Notes: a model not told the origin generated them from the letters alone. DNA of 64,000 nt from Aricia agestis (GCF_905147365.1 NC_056415.1:12108001-12172000), one strand, 5' to 3'; positions 21,478 through 33,235 are shown, counted from the first letter of the stretch. Numbers and translations: made by a program.

Positions 21478-21888
21478 GCCGTAAATAGCCTTTTTTGGAC
21501 CCTGTGCGAGCTTCTATAACTGCGCCCTTGTTTTTTTTTAGATATTATTATAGGTACCCAGAGCAAAATATGGCTACTCGTATTACAACCACCAAAAGAC
21601 CAATTACAATAGTAACAGTAGTCGTTTTTTTAAAGAACTGATGTGGGCAAACAAGCAGACGAGCCATCTGATGTCAAGTGGGCACTTCGTCTGTTACGAG
21701 TTACGACTTACGAGTATGCCACCCCCACTGTGCTAACCCCCACCCCCACTAAGGGCGCAGTGGAAACTTATCTGGCAAACTGAAAAAATAATAGTCCTGC
21801 CTGGTCTGGCCATTCTTGCGCCCCCCAGTATCTACGCCCTGTACCTGGGCACCGGTGGCACCGCCCTATTTACGGCACTGTTGAAAAC
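21478..21888. repeat. Dispersed repeat, family D ('gccgtaaatag … ctatttacggc' ends)
   Basis: The left end 'tgccgtaaatagcc' is mirrored by the right end 'gccctatttacggcac'. The interior holds 'ctgcgcccttg', 'ggcgcagtggaa' and 'tacctgggcaccggtggca'. A second copy lies at 38737-38953. The inverted ends suggest a non-autonomous DNA element; no target duplication was identified. Confidence 0.65.
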
Positions 21889-22164
21889 TAAATAACGTCT
21901 GAATTCTGATTCTAATTCCAAAACCAAATAAAACACTATTTTATTTCATATCCACATTTATTAAGTATACTTACTATGTAGCTTACTATAAAGAAAATAG
22001 AAAATGAATATAAGACATACGTGAAAAAGATAATATACTAAGAGCTAGCATTAAGTTCGAGAGTTGAAAAGAAAGTTTAGTTCCACTTAAAAGGTGAAGA
22101 AACTTGCACCGAAGACATTTAACACGCCGAATATCGTTCATAAAAAGATTCCTAGAATAATAGT

Positions 22165-23370
22165 TTAAAGCCGAGCTTCATTATTTTGAGCATTGTTATA
22201 TGGTGTGAGGTTTGAGAAGGGGTTTTGAGCATTGTTATATGATGAGGGGTACTGTAACCAGCTTGGAGTGTTAGGGAGGGCAAAGACTATGATGTATCCT
22301 GGTTCCTGTGCGTTCTCCGAATAGTTGTCCAAACTACGCCCGTTTTGGAATCTGTTACCGTACACTCCTGAAAAAAAATGCAAAATATAATACATTAACT
22401 ATACACGGACGTAATACACGGACTGCTCGAGCAGTTCTTGAGCGGTCGGTGCCAAGTTACAAGGTCCTGACTGCAACTTGCGGTCCGTCTATGGCCAGTC
22501 TTAAAGCAGTCAAAAGCCATGACTTACTTCTAAAATCTGTGGCCATGACATTGAAATCACAGAATTGAAAATTAAATAAGGTAGTCAGTACTGTATATTA
22601 TAGTCATTAGATTTAATATTTTTCTCAAATTATATACTTCCATACTAATATTATTAATGCGAAAGTGTGTCTATCTATGTGTTACCTCTTCACGCCAGCA
22701 GAGTTGTAAGATTTCCGCGCAATTTGGCGCAACAGAGTTGCGAGCGTCATTGTAGTGTTTTATAAAACAGTAACTCTGTCTTTCTGTCAGTCTTCTCACC
22801 TCTACGCTTAAATGGAATTTAATTGAAACCAGATCTAACAATTTTATATATCCCAATTTTCATCATAAATCACTTACATTAGCCGTTTTGAATCCCGGGA
22901 CAGTACAAAGGATATAATATCTACCTCGAATAAATATACACGCTTAGATTTCGGCGCAAAGAATTCCTGAGCATCATCTAGTAAAAGCTATAAACTATTG
23001 GTTTATAAAAAAAAAGTTTACCTGAAAAATATCTGTTAGGCTTCAGGAAGCTCGGAAGGTAGTCGCTCAAGGCCGACCAATTCAGCTGAGGTTTGGGAAT
23101 CACCAGTGTTACGTGGTACGAATCTTGCGTCTCCGTGATGGGTCCTACCGCCTGCTGTATGGGAGCTACCACATTATCAGATATCTGCTGAGGCAGGTTC
23201 GTAAGTTGGTTTTGAACTTCGTTCTTAATATCATTGTAGTTCTGAGCAAGATTTGAGGCGGCATTCGCTATGTCCTCCTTGATCCCTCGCTCCTGAGGCT
23301 CGGACTGTGCGGGGGGAGGTGGCAGACCCAGTGCCGTGGCAATCAAACATGATAAAATTATAAACTTCAT
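22165..23370 (-). CDS. Small secreted protein, 183 aa, family unknown
   Basis: Two coding exons, 23370-23022 and 22367-22165, joined in phase 1 at a Gly codon (donor gtaaac, acceptor ttttttcag). The start 'MKFIILSCLIATALG' is a clear signal peptide cleaved before 'LPPPPAQSEP'. A Gln/Asn-rich amphipathic stretch follows ('IANAASNLAQNYNDIKNEVQ', 'LTNLPQQISDNV'), then 'VTLVIPKPQLNW' and 'YLPSFLKPNRYFSG'. Exon 2 gives 'EPGYIIVFALPNTPSWLQ' and a doubled 'YNNAQN' motif before the stop. The ATG is immediately preceded by a cag acceptor, so a non-coding first exon is expected at about 24100-24060 (donor gtaagg at 24059). The intron between the coding exons contains a family-A repeat. I do not recognise the family; a cuticle or haemolymph protein is possible. 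Confidence 0.8.
22637..22980 (+). repeat. Family-A dispersed repeat inside the small secreted gene's intron
   Basis: Starts 'ccatactaatattattaatg', with 'gcgaaagtgtgtct', 'ggcgcaacagagttgcgagc' near 22728, and a second module ending 'gagcatcatctagta' at 22980. This looks like two partly overlapping copies. The last bases lie about 40 bases from the splice donor of the host gene. Confidence 0.7.
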
Positions 23371-24059
23371 CTGTGAACCAATGGAAACATCTAAGAAAAC
23401 AACTTAACTCTTCCACATTATTCTATGAAACCTGTTCGTAATTTTTTTAAAGTCGTAATTATTATGACAATACTAGTAGTAATTTGGAATTTTTATGTTA
23501 TAACACAGTCTCTTTATACTTTAGGTGATTAAGGTCGCTATCACATATCAGCGATTTTCCGGTACCGTTTTAAAGAATTAGGAGTCACACTGCGAGGATA
23601 TTTTGGTTTCAAATGAAAGATAATTTATTCATCTCCACGTCTATACCATAAAAATGTTATAGCCGCATACAAAATTTTCGCATAAAATACGTTTTAACCA
23701 TCACAATAATCGCAAAATATAAAAAAAAAATGGGGTCTGATTAGGTACCATTATAGCTAAATACACTGAACTAAGGAAAATAAATATACAAAAAAAATGA
23801 TGCTTATTTAGTCCCCTATACGAATAGCTAAATATTTTATATAAAAATAAATAACATTTCCATTTATAACAAAAATAAGAAACGCTCTCAAATTTCTTCA
23901 TACATTTTCGCCGTATCAACAAAGCGGAGAGCGTCGTAACCGCCATGACTGTACAAGGCGCGCTGATATTTTTTTACTTGAACGTAACAAAGTCTACGGT
24001 AATACGAGTAGGTAGTTTAAAGTTTAAACAATATAATTTGTATTATGTATTTCCCTTAC

Positions 24060-24133
24060 CTTGTGAGCTCTTGGTTCGATCTTCGGAGACAGCAGTTATG
24101 TAGTTTATTGACTTAAAAAATCTTGTTTATATA
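24060..24133 (-). promoter_or_regulatory. TATA box and probable non-coding first exon of the small secreted gene
   Basis: TATATAAA on the minus strand (24133-24126). An initiator-like GTCAAT lies about 25 bases downstream, and the following leader ends at a good donor (acaag then gtaagg, 24060/24059). Together with the acceptor directly before the ATG at 23370, this predicts an intron of about 690 bases in the leader. Confidence 0.6.
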
Positions 24134-24228
24134 GTGAAAATTTATCTCACCAATTAATTTTCGAGGAAAATTCATCTCATTATTAAATCGTTTAATATCC
24201 GTTAAGATAAGTTAACTATGTTGAATCA

Positions 24229-24605
24229 TCCATACTAATAATGATTATTGGTACTTATATATCTGTCTGTTTGCTACCTCTTCACGCTTAAATCGCAGGA
24301 CCGATTTTTTTTTATGAAATAAGGGGGCAAACGAGCAAACGGGTCGCCTGATGGTAAGAACTTACCGTCGCCCATGGACACTCGCAACATCAGAAGAGCT
24401 GCAGGTGCGTTGCCGGCCTTTTAAGAGGGAATACGCTCTTTTCTTGAAGGTTTGCAGGTCGTATAGGTCCGGAAATACTGCTGGTGACAGTTTGTTCCAG
24501 AGTTTTACAGTGCGCGGCAGAAAGTTACGCGAGAAACGCACGGTGGAAGACTGCCATTCATCAAGGTGGATGGTATATTTTTCGCGTGGGACGATGGCGA
24601 AAATT
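24229..24605 (+). repeat. Family-A fragment interrupted by G-family copy 3 with an alternative tail
   Basis: 24229-24305 is the start of a family-A copy ('catccatactaataatgatt', 'cgcttaaatcgcaggaccga'). It breaks off into a T-run and the G-family head at 24314. Unlike copy 1, the head continues into a different tail ('aatacgctcttttcttgaag', 'gtccggaaatactgctggtg'). The open frame over this tail is not considered a gene. Confidence 0.7.
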
Positions 24606-26024
24606 GATAAAATGAAGTACTTAATATAAAGTTACTTTGGGTCCCGAAAGAGAAGATAGGATAGTTTTTATTGAGGAATTAAATAAGCGAGTTACAAAAG
24701 AATATCGTTGAAAGTTGGAACCACAGACATATTATCTTGATCTATGTCTGTGGTTGGAACGCAATAGCGACCAACATCTAGCAGAGATTATTTCATAGGA
24801 TTGTTAGATGGTACCTACTGTATCTTCATTATTCCAGGACTACTACATGTAGAGATCGAAAGGAACCGGAAATTGCATTTCACAGAATAATAATTCTAGA
24901 ACATATTGACCTTTGGTTAGTAATTAAAACAAAAAATATTTTAATTTGTTTATTTACATCATTTTTGTGGTTTACAATAATTAAACACCCAATGGTGTCG
25001 CTGCAACAAGTCGCCATTAACAATAATATAATAAGTGAATACTTCTTCAAGTATCTACTATTATGTGATTCGCTAGTTTTAATGACGAATTATTCGCAAC
25101 GACTGATGTGTGTACGCACCTTAAATATTAATCTATAGATGGGCTGGAGCTGTATGTATTACCTAACAAGAATAACAAAGGAATATTTAGCCAATTCGCT
25201 ATCGTTAATATAGTATTGACTATTGAAATATGTACAAAATATCCTAACATATTTCAATATGTTAGGATATTTTGCACTTTGTACATAAAAAGTATACAAA
25301 AGTCTATTGTTTTTCAATTATTTGTACTAATTAACGATGGCAACTCGGCTAAATACAGTGATAGAATATTGGCCTAAAATTTAAATTAAGCAACAGTTGT
25401 GCAAAATAGCTAAAATATTATTAATGTAAGGTATATTAATATAGGGCTCAAAAAATACTTTATTAATATTGCGTAGATTATGATAAAGTTATAAAAATAT
25501 TAAACAGTTTCACGTTAGAGCTGTAATTAGCAACAGATTTTTAATCATAATGTTTAGTCGTAACTTCATAAGTCATTACATAAGTAGGCACGAGGAATTA
25601 TTCATATATTTTATTCGTATAGTTTCGAATTCATTTCTAGATAGTTTTTAAACGCCACAATATAATATTATAGGACAGCCTTTTATAACAGCCTTTATTT
25701 AAACGCCTACATATTTACAATAGCAATAACAATAGAATTTACAAGTTCACTGATCTAGCAAGTTACTATATTTGGAGACGTTCACGCCGATACAAAATAT
25801 AGAGCTCTTCATTACTATTAACATAATATAAACAGTTTGTTGTGGTAGCACCCAAAAATGGCACACTCTGTAAGGTACAAAACACGATAAAAACATTGTG
25901 ACTTACACTTAAATTAAATAATAAATTAATTTGTTATCTTACCTATAGCCTAGCAATTAAATAATTATGGCTAAGAGGTTCGTTCGAAAATCGTATCCAA
26001 TTAACATTTGACTAAAATACTGAA
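24606..26024. other. AT-rich gene-free stretch
   Basis: Contains two hairpins. One has 12-bp arms (24719-24730 and 24744-24755, 'aaccacagacat'). The other has perfect 17-bp arms (25236-25252 and 25257-25273) with a 4-base loop. Nothing coding was seen. Confidence 0.6.
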
Positions 26025-26043
26025 GGGGGGGGGGGGGGGGGGG
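26025..26043. repeat. 19-base G homopolymer
   Basis: An uninterrupted G-run just beyond the stop codon of the cuticular gene on the minus strand, so a C-run about 27 bases into its 3' untranslated region. The exact length may be a sequencing or assembly estimate. Confidence 0.85.
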
Positions 26044-26069
26044 TAACTATGCGGTAGGTTTGACTTAGA

Positions 26070-28652
26070 TCAATCAATGGGTCGGGGGTCGTAGGGCGTG
26101 GCGTCGTGGCCGACGTATCTGTTGTTCTTCCGCACCTGAAATCCCTCCCCGGGGGAGGCGTTGTAGTATATCACTCGTCGGATCCCGAAGGGGTCGACGT
26201 AGCCGAAGCTACCGACCTTGTCGTTGGGTCCCTCGTTTTGCTCCTCGTGATACTGCTTGGGCAGGTAGTACCGGAAGCCGTTTCGTCGGAACGGGGCGCC
26301 GTCGTAGCCGGGGAACTGGGGCGTGTATCCGTCCCCGATCCTTGCGCTCGGCCGCTGCCTTCTCGTCCAATCGTCGGCGTGTCGGTAGGAATTCGGGTTG
26401 ATGACGTCATAACGAGAGCTATCGCTCGCGTAGTACCCGTCGAGCGTGTTCGTCTCGTAGCTGGGACTAGTCGACGAAGCCTCGTCTGCAGTGATCGGCG
26501 GAACCGTCGGCCGCGGGTCGAATTTCGTCGAAGTGTCGATCGAGTTCGGCGAAACTTCGACGATCGGCGTCGACGAGGTGCTCGACGAGAACGGTCGGGG
26601 GGTGATCGACACTGGCGCGTAAGTTCTCGTCGTCGACGACGAGTACGGCGATTTCGTCGTGGTCCGGAAGCGCAGGGAGCCGCGGGGAATGTTGTGCGCG
26701 GGCGCAGGAGTTATGTGGTAGCCGGGGTTTGTGGGCGCCGTTTTCGCTATTTGCAGGGATTCCTAGAACAAACAACAATGTTTAGGTCTAATTTCATCAA
26801 CGACTGTCAAAGTTAATGCTCGAATTATTAGTATCACGTTTCTTCTTTCATTTTTCATATGAATGAAAGAGAAGACATGACATTTTAATAAGCTGTTAAC
26901 ACTAACAGACGTTGGTGAAATTGGGCCTTAATATGAGACTACTCAACAATATTATTATTTTCGTCTCATGTTTTTCCTTTTTATGTTTTGAATTGGAAAG
27001 CTGGGGCAGTTTAAAATGGCCATGAACTCAAATTCTGTTTTCTCATATTTAGAGAACGAGCCATTACTTCCCCCATATGCCGTAGTTTGGACAACATAAT
27101 TGTGGACTTCTAAGAAACTCGCGTGGGCCAGTAAGGCTTAATGGAGTTTATGTTACGGTTAACCCAGTTACAACTAAAGCTGGACAGAATAAACATTTTA
27201 ATGGATTACTTTAATCCGCTATTTCTGTAAATGTATGTTATAATCTGCATTACGTTCATCTGAGATGGCTGCCACGCTGCGTTTGCTTTAGTTGGAGAAT
27301 AGTGTATATATAAGACGTACTATCAGAGAAGTTAATTCACAGGCAAAAGAGGGAACTACGTAGTTTGGTCGCGTTACGTCAAACCCAGCAAATAGATCAC
27401 AGCTACTATTAAATTGACAAAATCCGGCCAAATGTTGTAAGTCCGTCAACTGCCTATGAGTCAATTTCTTCGGTGGTACATTAACTATTGTCTGATTCCG
27501 TGAAAGAAGAATAATCTCACGGGAACACTCCTATTTTTGCATTTTTTTTTTTTATTAAATAAGGGGGCAAACGAGCAAACGGGTCACCTGATGGTAAGTA
27601 ACTACCGTCGCCCATGGACACTCGCAACATCAGAAGAGCTGCAGGTGCGTTGCCGGCCTAGTAATATATAAAATAGCATCATGAGGACACATTTATTATT
27701 TTTTAAGTGAGAGACTGCCAAACATCTATCCATTTTTACTTCCACATTAGTAATAAATAATAATAGTATAGGATACGTACTGCGATAGGCCTGTTTGGCC
27801 CCACATAGACAGTCTTGGACTTGTATATTCTGTAGCCCTGGTCGTCAGCTATGTAGTCCTGCAGCCGCAGGTAGCCGTCTGCTCCCACCCATCCTGTCGT
27901 ACCTGAAAATATGTTTAATGCTTTTAAAACACTCCTTTAACTTTAAGTTCCTTGAATAATAATTATTAACTCTTCAACTCCCATGCGGTGGAATTCGACC
28001 GCGTAAACAATAGATTTCCAAGAATCCGCGGTCGAAGGATATGTCTACCAAGTTTTGATTGTGCTCTATGAAAGATTAAAACTACATTAAACATCCAATA
28101 CATTGCATTGATCATCTTCAGACAATTGAGTGATCGGCCTGATAAAGCATTGTCATTATCAAACTTAGAACTTACAATTTTCTATTGTTCCAATGCGGAA
28201 ATCGCTCTTATGAGACTGAAATCCAAGGTTCACAACCCAAGCCAACCAAAACAGTAATAATTTCAACGCTTCAACGTCGAGTCTACAAGGATGCCTACCA
28301 CTGGTTGGCTGGTCGAGAATTATCCAGACGAGGTATAACACGGTCACATTAACTAGACGTATGGTTTGATGACTTCATTATAGAGCGGGCATGTTATTGC
28401 ATTCCAGCGATGCGTCAAGTTAATTTGACCGTGTTATAGACAGAATTCTCGTTGACTTCACAGCTTCTTTTTTTCATTGTACTCACCGACAACGGATCCA
28501 TCCTTAAGCCGACGCTCCTTGCGGTACTGTCCGTTGTGCGTCTGGTATATGAAGTAGCGCTCGTCGTCGCCGTCCGTCTGGATGTGGAACTGGTCGGGGT
28601 CCTGCTGCGGGCTGTACCCGTCCAGCGCCGCGAACGCGCTGCATGCGCATAT
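26070..28652 (-). CDS. Cuticular protein with RR-type chitin-binding domain, l(3)mbn-like (first exon missing)
   Basis: Three exons are visible: 28652-28487, 27902-27781 and 26762-26070 (stop tga at 26072-26070). Donors gtgagt and gtacgt, acceptors ttccag, tttcag and ctag, and phases all agree, giving 326 residues. The first exon here begins in the signal-peptide core ('ICACSAFAALDG'), so an upstream phase-0 exon with the start codon must exist; I could not place it. The chitin_bind_4 (Rebers-Riddiford) region covers 'DERYFIYQTHNGQYRKERRL', 'DGSVVGTTGWVGADG' and 'LRLQDYIADDQGYRIYKSK'. This order resembles lethal(3)malignant-blood-neoplasm cuticle proteins. The rest is a Ser/Thr/Pro-rich extension ('STSSTPIVEVSPNS') ending in a Tyr/Asn-rich tail ('FGYVDPFGIRRVIYYNASPG'). 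The last exon is far more GC-rich and CpG-rich than its neighbours. Likely a structural, secreted exoskeleton component. Confidence 0.82.
27542..27660 (+). repeat. G-family repeat, head only (copy 4), in an intron of the cuticular gene
   Basis: A T-run, then 'attaaataagggggcaaacg' through 'ggtgcgttgccggcc', stopping exactly after the head. It lies in the intron between the second and third visible exons. Confidence 0.85.
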
Positions 28653-28737
28653 CTGGAACAAAACGATATTACCATAAATATGTTGGTAACGGAAGGAATG
28701 GAAGGTTTCTAGAAACCTTCCATTCCTTCCGTTTATA

Positions 28738-29078
28738 TATGGAAGAGCCATGCTTCGGCACGAAATGGGCCGGCTCGACCGGAGAAATACCACGTTCTCA
28801 CAGAAGTCCGGCGTGAAACTGCGCTTGCGTTGTGTTTCGCCGGGTGAGTGAGTTTACCGGAGGCCCAATCCCCTACCCTATTCCCTTCCCTACCCTTCCC
28901 TATTCCCTTCCCTACCCTCCCCTATTCCCTTCCCTACCCTCCCCTAATACCCTATTCCCTCTTAAAAGGCCGGCAACGCACTTGCATCTTTTCTGATGCT
29001 GCGAGTGTCCATGGGCGACGGAAGTTGCTTTCCATCAGGTGACCCGTTTGCTCGTTTGCCCCCTTATTACATTAAAAA
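28738..29078 (-). repeat. G-family repeat, copy 5 (head plus GGGTA-type tail)
   Basis: Inverse orientation: starts 'gagccatgcttcggcac', crosses the pyrimidine-rich minisatellite (ccctaccctcccctattccc-like), and ends 'cgtttgcccccttattacat' and an A-run. Just left of it, 28699-28736 forms a short foldback ('ggaatggaaggtttct' and its complement). It lies directly upstream of the first visible cuticular exon, where the missing first exon might be sought farther right. Confidence 0.85.
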
Positions 29079-30870
29079 AAAACCTAACCTCTCCTACAGG
29101 CATCCCCCCTGAAAGAGAGGCCCCTGATATTAATCTGTAAATATATTGTTTATAGTTGTTATTTACGCGTAAATAAAATATTGTAATATTTTGTTAGGGT
29201 TTTCAAAACTGTGCTATTGCAATTTGCAATGCACGCGCATAATAGTCTACACTCTAGTCTAAACTCTAGGGTCTTGGAAAAAGACCTCTGCTTTACATCT
29301 ATTTCGTAACATTGAACCACGTAAGTATAACACTACGAACGTTAAAGCTTCAAATCTGTTGAAGTTTTAACGTTTGTTCTGCTTTAAATATCTGTTGTAA
29401 ATTAGGTATCTACTAACGGTCGTTCCCAATATTTGATCTATCTCTGGTTTTGCCCTACTAGAGATAGGAATAGCTCACATTAGACATTAGAGACATATAT
29501 TTTATGTCAATTGTGAGCTATTCCTACCTCTAGTAGGGCAAAACCAGAGATAGATCAAATATTGGGAATGGCCGTAAGTGAACAATAAACGCTAAGAAGC
29601 TATACATTTTAGATTACCTATACTAATCCTTATGTGGTATTATATCCGCCTTGAGCAAACAAAATAAGCAATATAATGTCCTTTTCAAGCGTTAGCGCCA
29701 AAAGAATTTACGTGCGAATTTCTTGCTCGTCTGGCTATTCGCACGGCCCACGGGTATTTAACATACCATTCGATTGTCCATGTTCGAGTACCAGCAATAT
29801 ATTACAAATCCTGATTACATCCTGAGTGTTGCGCCCGCGCCGGCGGAGATCAGGAAAAGGCGTGTACACAATGGTTTGGCAACACCTACAGACCATTTGT
29901 TTCAACAATAGCGCCCGAAGGTCACTGCCTAACAGCTTAACTAGATAATCACATCCCTATAAGGCATTTTCAAAGAACATTTCAAGGCTGCCTGTCTTAT
30001 ACGTGGGCGAATATGGAGTACTGCACCTATAGACTAATGTTGCGAAATATCGCGTAACTATTTTATAGTCCAAGGATTTAGATTTGGTGACTAATTTGGA
30101 GTTTCTGATTTAAAGTAATTAAAAAGTAAGGGTTGCCTCACATTTGCGATTAAGAGTCGTTTTCTGTGAACTCATAATTTATGGACTTTCGTATGTGAGT
30201 TTCTCATAACACTTTTCTAAATAAAAAACCAGTTCGTACTAGTTCATTTGAAATGTTATAGCTGGTCCATTAAGAAGACGCCCTTAAACCTTTTATGGTG
30301 CGAAATCACAAAGGTTTTTCTAACTATTTCATAAATTAATATCTTTATAGAAATCTATTTTATTTTATACCTTCATCATCTATTTAATAATATCAAGTAT
30401 TTGCATTTCATTGCTAGTTTTCACACCGCCATTTATACATTCCGAGTATAAGGAAGAACATAGAAAACCATCAGCCTACATACGAGACCTACAGCCTCAA
30501 TGAGGTCCTAGAATAATAAAACTTCATCTGCATGTTGCCGCAACCTCGGACGTGGGCAGAGAGCTAAGGACCTACGCGGAAACACATGGCAACCTGACAT
30601 GACAACCTGACATACCACCTGACATGACACATATTGATTACATACTCCAAAATAGTGTGGAGTGTGCGGTAATGACAACGTAATGTTTTCTGTATTCGTG
30701 AAACTACATGACACTCATGTTAATTAACTGCTAGTATGACATAATAAATAATAGATATTGTTATAATTAAGTATGCATACATGCATTTTAAATCTTAGCA
30801 CATATTTATAAAATTGTAACATTATTATGTAGTAGTAATTGTAGGGGGCTTATAGCTATAATATTATTAA
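29079..30870. other. Gene-free stretch containing one palindromic MITE
   Basis: Apart from the element at 29417-29574, I see no coding sequence, RNA gene or recognisable repeat. It might hide the missing first exon of the cuticular gene. Confidence 0.5.
29417..29574. mobile_element. 158-bp palindromic MITE with TAA target duplication
   Basis: The left arm 'cggtcgttcccaatatttga' and the right arm mirror each other almost throughout, with arms of about 65 bases and a short centre near 29485-29510. TAA flanks both sides (29414-29416 and 29575-29577), as in PIF/Harbinger-type insertions. Confidence 0.8.
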
Positions 30871-30875
30871 CTAAC

Positions 30876-31242
30876 GCCTCCGTGGTCCAGTGGTTAAGAG
30901 TTTGGCTCTTGACTCGCAGGTCGTGGGTTCGATTCCCGTTGGAAACATGTTATTTCCAAGTTTGGTTAGGACAATGCAGGCTGATCACTTGATTGTCTGA
31001 CAAATAAGATGATCCATGCGTCGGATGCGCATTGCGCATGTAATAAGTCGGTCCTACGCCTGATCTATCGCCAGTCGTGTCGGTCTTCCGTCCCACTGGG
31101 ATATGAGAAGTAAAAGGAATAGAGAGTGCTCTAGTGTACTGCGCACGCACTTGGGCACTATAAAATTACTCCTGCGTGACTGGCATTAATCAATTAAACA
31201 GGCCACCGTCACCGAAACCGGTGTGGGGGTTATTATTATTAA
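30876..31242 (+). repeat. tRNA-derived SINE
   Basis: The 5' part resembles a tRNA with both polymerase III promoter boxes: A box 'gtggtccagtggttaagag' and B box 'gggttcgattcccg'. The body follows ('gactggcattaatcaattaa', 'ccaccgtcaccgaaaccgg') and it ends in (tta)n. 'tattattaa' occurs on both sides (30862-30870 and 31234-31242), possibly a target duplication, though it overlaps the simple tail. A 3' fragment lies at 34293-34368. The tRNA part lacks proper folding and continues into a long body, so it is not a tRNA gene. Confidence 0.8.
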
Positions 31243-31256
31243 AGTTATATTTTATA

Positions 31257-32204
31257 TCCTCTTATTCTAGATGGCATAACTTAATTATCAAGAGGTAGAC
31301 TAGCTAGACAGATAAGTTAGACATTTAGTCAAGGTGCAATCATCACGAATTTATTTATCAGCTATTATTATTATTTAGCTGTATTGTTTGATTTACATGT
31401 GTTGTGTGGTGACAAAATAAAAATATTCTTATTCTTATCAAGAATGTATGAGTTTTGACGTGAGGCATCGCAAGCGCTACATTATTATGTAATGATGCCT
31501 TATATCAAGTCCCTTAATATTTTTATTTCCAATTTTTATGCCAAAATATCGAATCTAACTTATTATATTCCCACCACTCAGTATAGTAGAAGAATCTATA
31601 GATTTACGAAATATTTTGTAGTCGCGTTAAAATATTCATAATCAAATAACCACGTGTTTATTTTTTATTTATGAGTGAGTAACAAAATCGTGTATTATGT
31701 CATTCTAATTAAGCAACAAAAAGCTGTTGCGAAAAATAACATTGGACTGATGTAAATAAATAAGGAAGAAATTAATCATCATAACACATTAGAGCGAGTA
31801 AAAAATAGACAAAAAAGTATATTTAGTCTTGACTTAAAATTATAACTATTGCATATAATAAAATATGTACCTACTTGCCTGGTTTTTATATTTTACAAAT
31901 TTTGGTGCCTAGTAGGATTTAACCGACTCAAAAAAAAAAACATTTTATATGTTTAGATAGGGACTTTTTGCTTTTCAAATTAATACAGTCAAATAAGGCA
32001 TACCCAATTTATTTTGCTTAGAGTTTATACAGAAATAATTGAAATGAATCACTAAGTGACATTTGCCTGGTTTGGACTAAGTGGACTTATTTGGTAATCG
32101 AAAAAGGAACTATTTGGCTAATATGCATTTCATCAAATAATTAGTCGTATTTAAAAATGGAGCAATATCAAATGACTAAAAGCTTGTTTTAAAATTATTA
32201 TAAG
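31257..32204. other. AT-rich gene-free stretch
   Basis: I see no gene, RNA or clear repeat. Confidence 0.5.
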
Positions 32205-33235
32205 TTATTATATTTATTACTAGCGACCCGCCCCGGCTTCGCACGGGTATAAAATAAATTATGGCCTAAGTCACTGAAAAAATGATTAAATTCGATTCAG
32301 CAGTTTGATTTTAAATAATTTATATTCATTACTACCCGTGGCCCGCATTGGTCGGTACTGCCGCAAAAGCTACTGACGTCCCGCAATTTTAAATCTGTAA
32401 TGTCTTCGAAAATATTCATTTAAAATTAAAATCGTAATAATTATACTCTATTCCCAAGGCTGGCAACGCACCTGCAGCTCTTCTGATGCTGCGGGTGTCC
32501 ATGGGCGACGGAAGTTGCTTTCCATCAGGTGACCCGTTTGCTCGCTTGCCCCCTTATTTCATAAAAAAAGATACCTTTTCGTTCTGTAGACCTTTTCAAC
32601 GTGTACAATGCGCACCCCTGCATTGGTACTCGTACTATTATCTATTCTGTGGCATTGGTAGCGCCCACTTCGAAACGGGCGTAAATCGCAATATTTTAAT
32701 TTCGCCATAACTTCTAACCAAACGTCCAATTTTAATCATTCAAAGAGCAAATATAATCTACATAAACTGTACTTAGTGATGAAATTATTTATTTTGATAA
32801 GGATTATTAGCATGAGTAAAATAAATGCGTTTAAATGTAGTCCAAAAAAAAAAACAACATTTTTCAATAAAAAAATGGTTGTTGTGCCTCACTTGACATA
32901 GATAGGTATAGTGTGTCGCAGACATTTTTGTAGATATTTATAAGATCTACATTTACTTAGAACATTGTATAGTTCTATCTTTTATAGTTTAGGCAGCGTA
33001 CGCAAAATAATTAAATTTTCTGGTTGTTTCCGAAAAACTGAAATATCTTACGGAACCCTATATTCTCCAAAATAAAAAGTGGCCTATGTTACTTGTAAAT
33101 AATGTAGCTTTCGAATGGTGAAAGAATTTTTAAAATCGGTCCAGTAGTTTTAGAGCCTATTCATTACAATTGAACAAACAAACAAACAAACAAACAAACA
33201 AAGTTTACCTCTTTATAATATTAGTATAGATATAT
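32205..33235 (-). repeat. Composite repeat block with nested G-family fragment
   Basis: 32205-32430 ('agcgacccgccccggcttcg' … 'attactacccgtggcccgca') is the inverted partner of 2140-2345. A G-family head (copy 6, 32455-32572, minus orientation) follows; it starts at 'ggcaacgcacctgcagctc'. The block ends with (aaac)n at about 33172-33200 and 'tttacctctttataatatta', typical of a non-LTR-type 3' end. Confidence 0.65.

Noticed and set aside
24351..24629. 92-codon plus-strand open frame starting in the G-family head
   Set aside because: The head is a non-coding repeat present in eight copies, mostly in different contexts, and the frame is not kept among them.
26106..26816. Long plus-strand open frame (236 codons) opposite the cuticular exon
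   Set aside because: It is antisense to a well-supported exon; the Arg/Val-rich translation comes from tcg/cga-rich codons of the real gene.
28458..28793. Minus-strand frame extending the cuticular exon upstream to a Met
   Set aside because: A good acceptor (ttccag) precedes the signal-peptide core, and the upstream extension runs into a foldback and a repeat.
30876..30950. tRNA gene
   Set aside because: A and B boxes are present, but the tRNA-like part continues into a repeat body with a TTA tail, and the cloverleaf is imperfect; it is a SINE.
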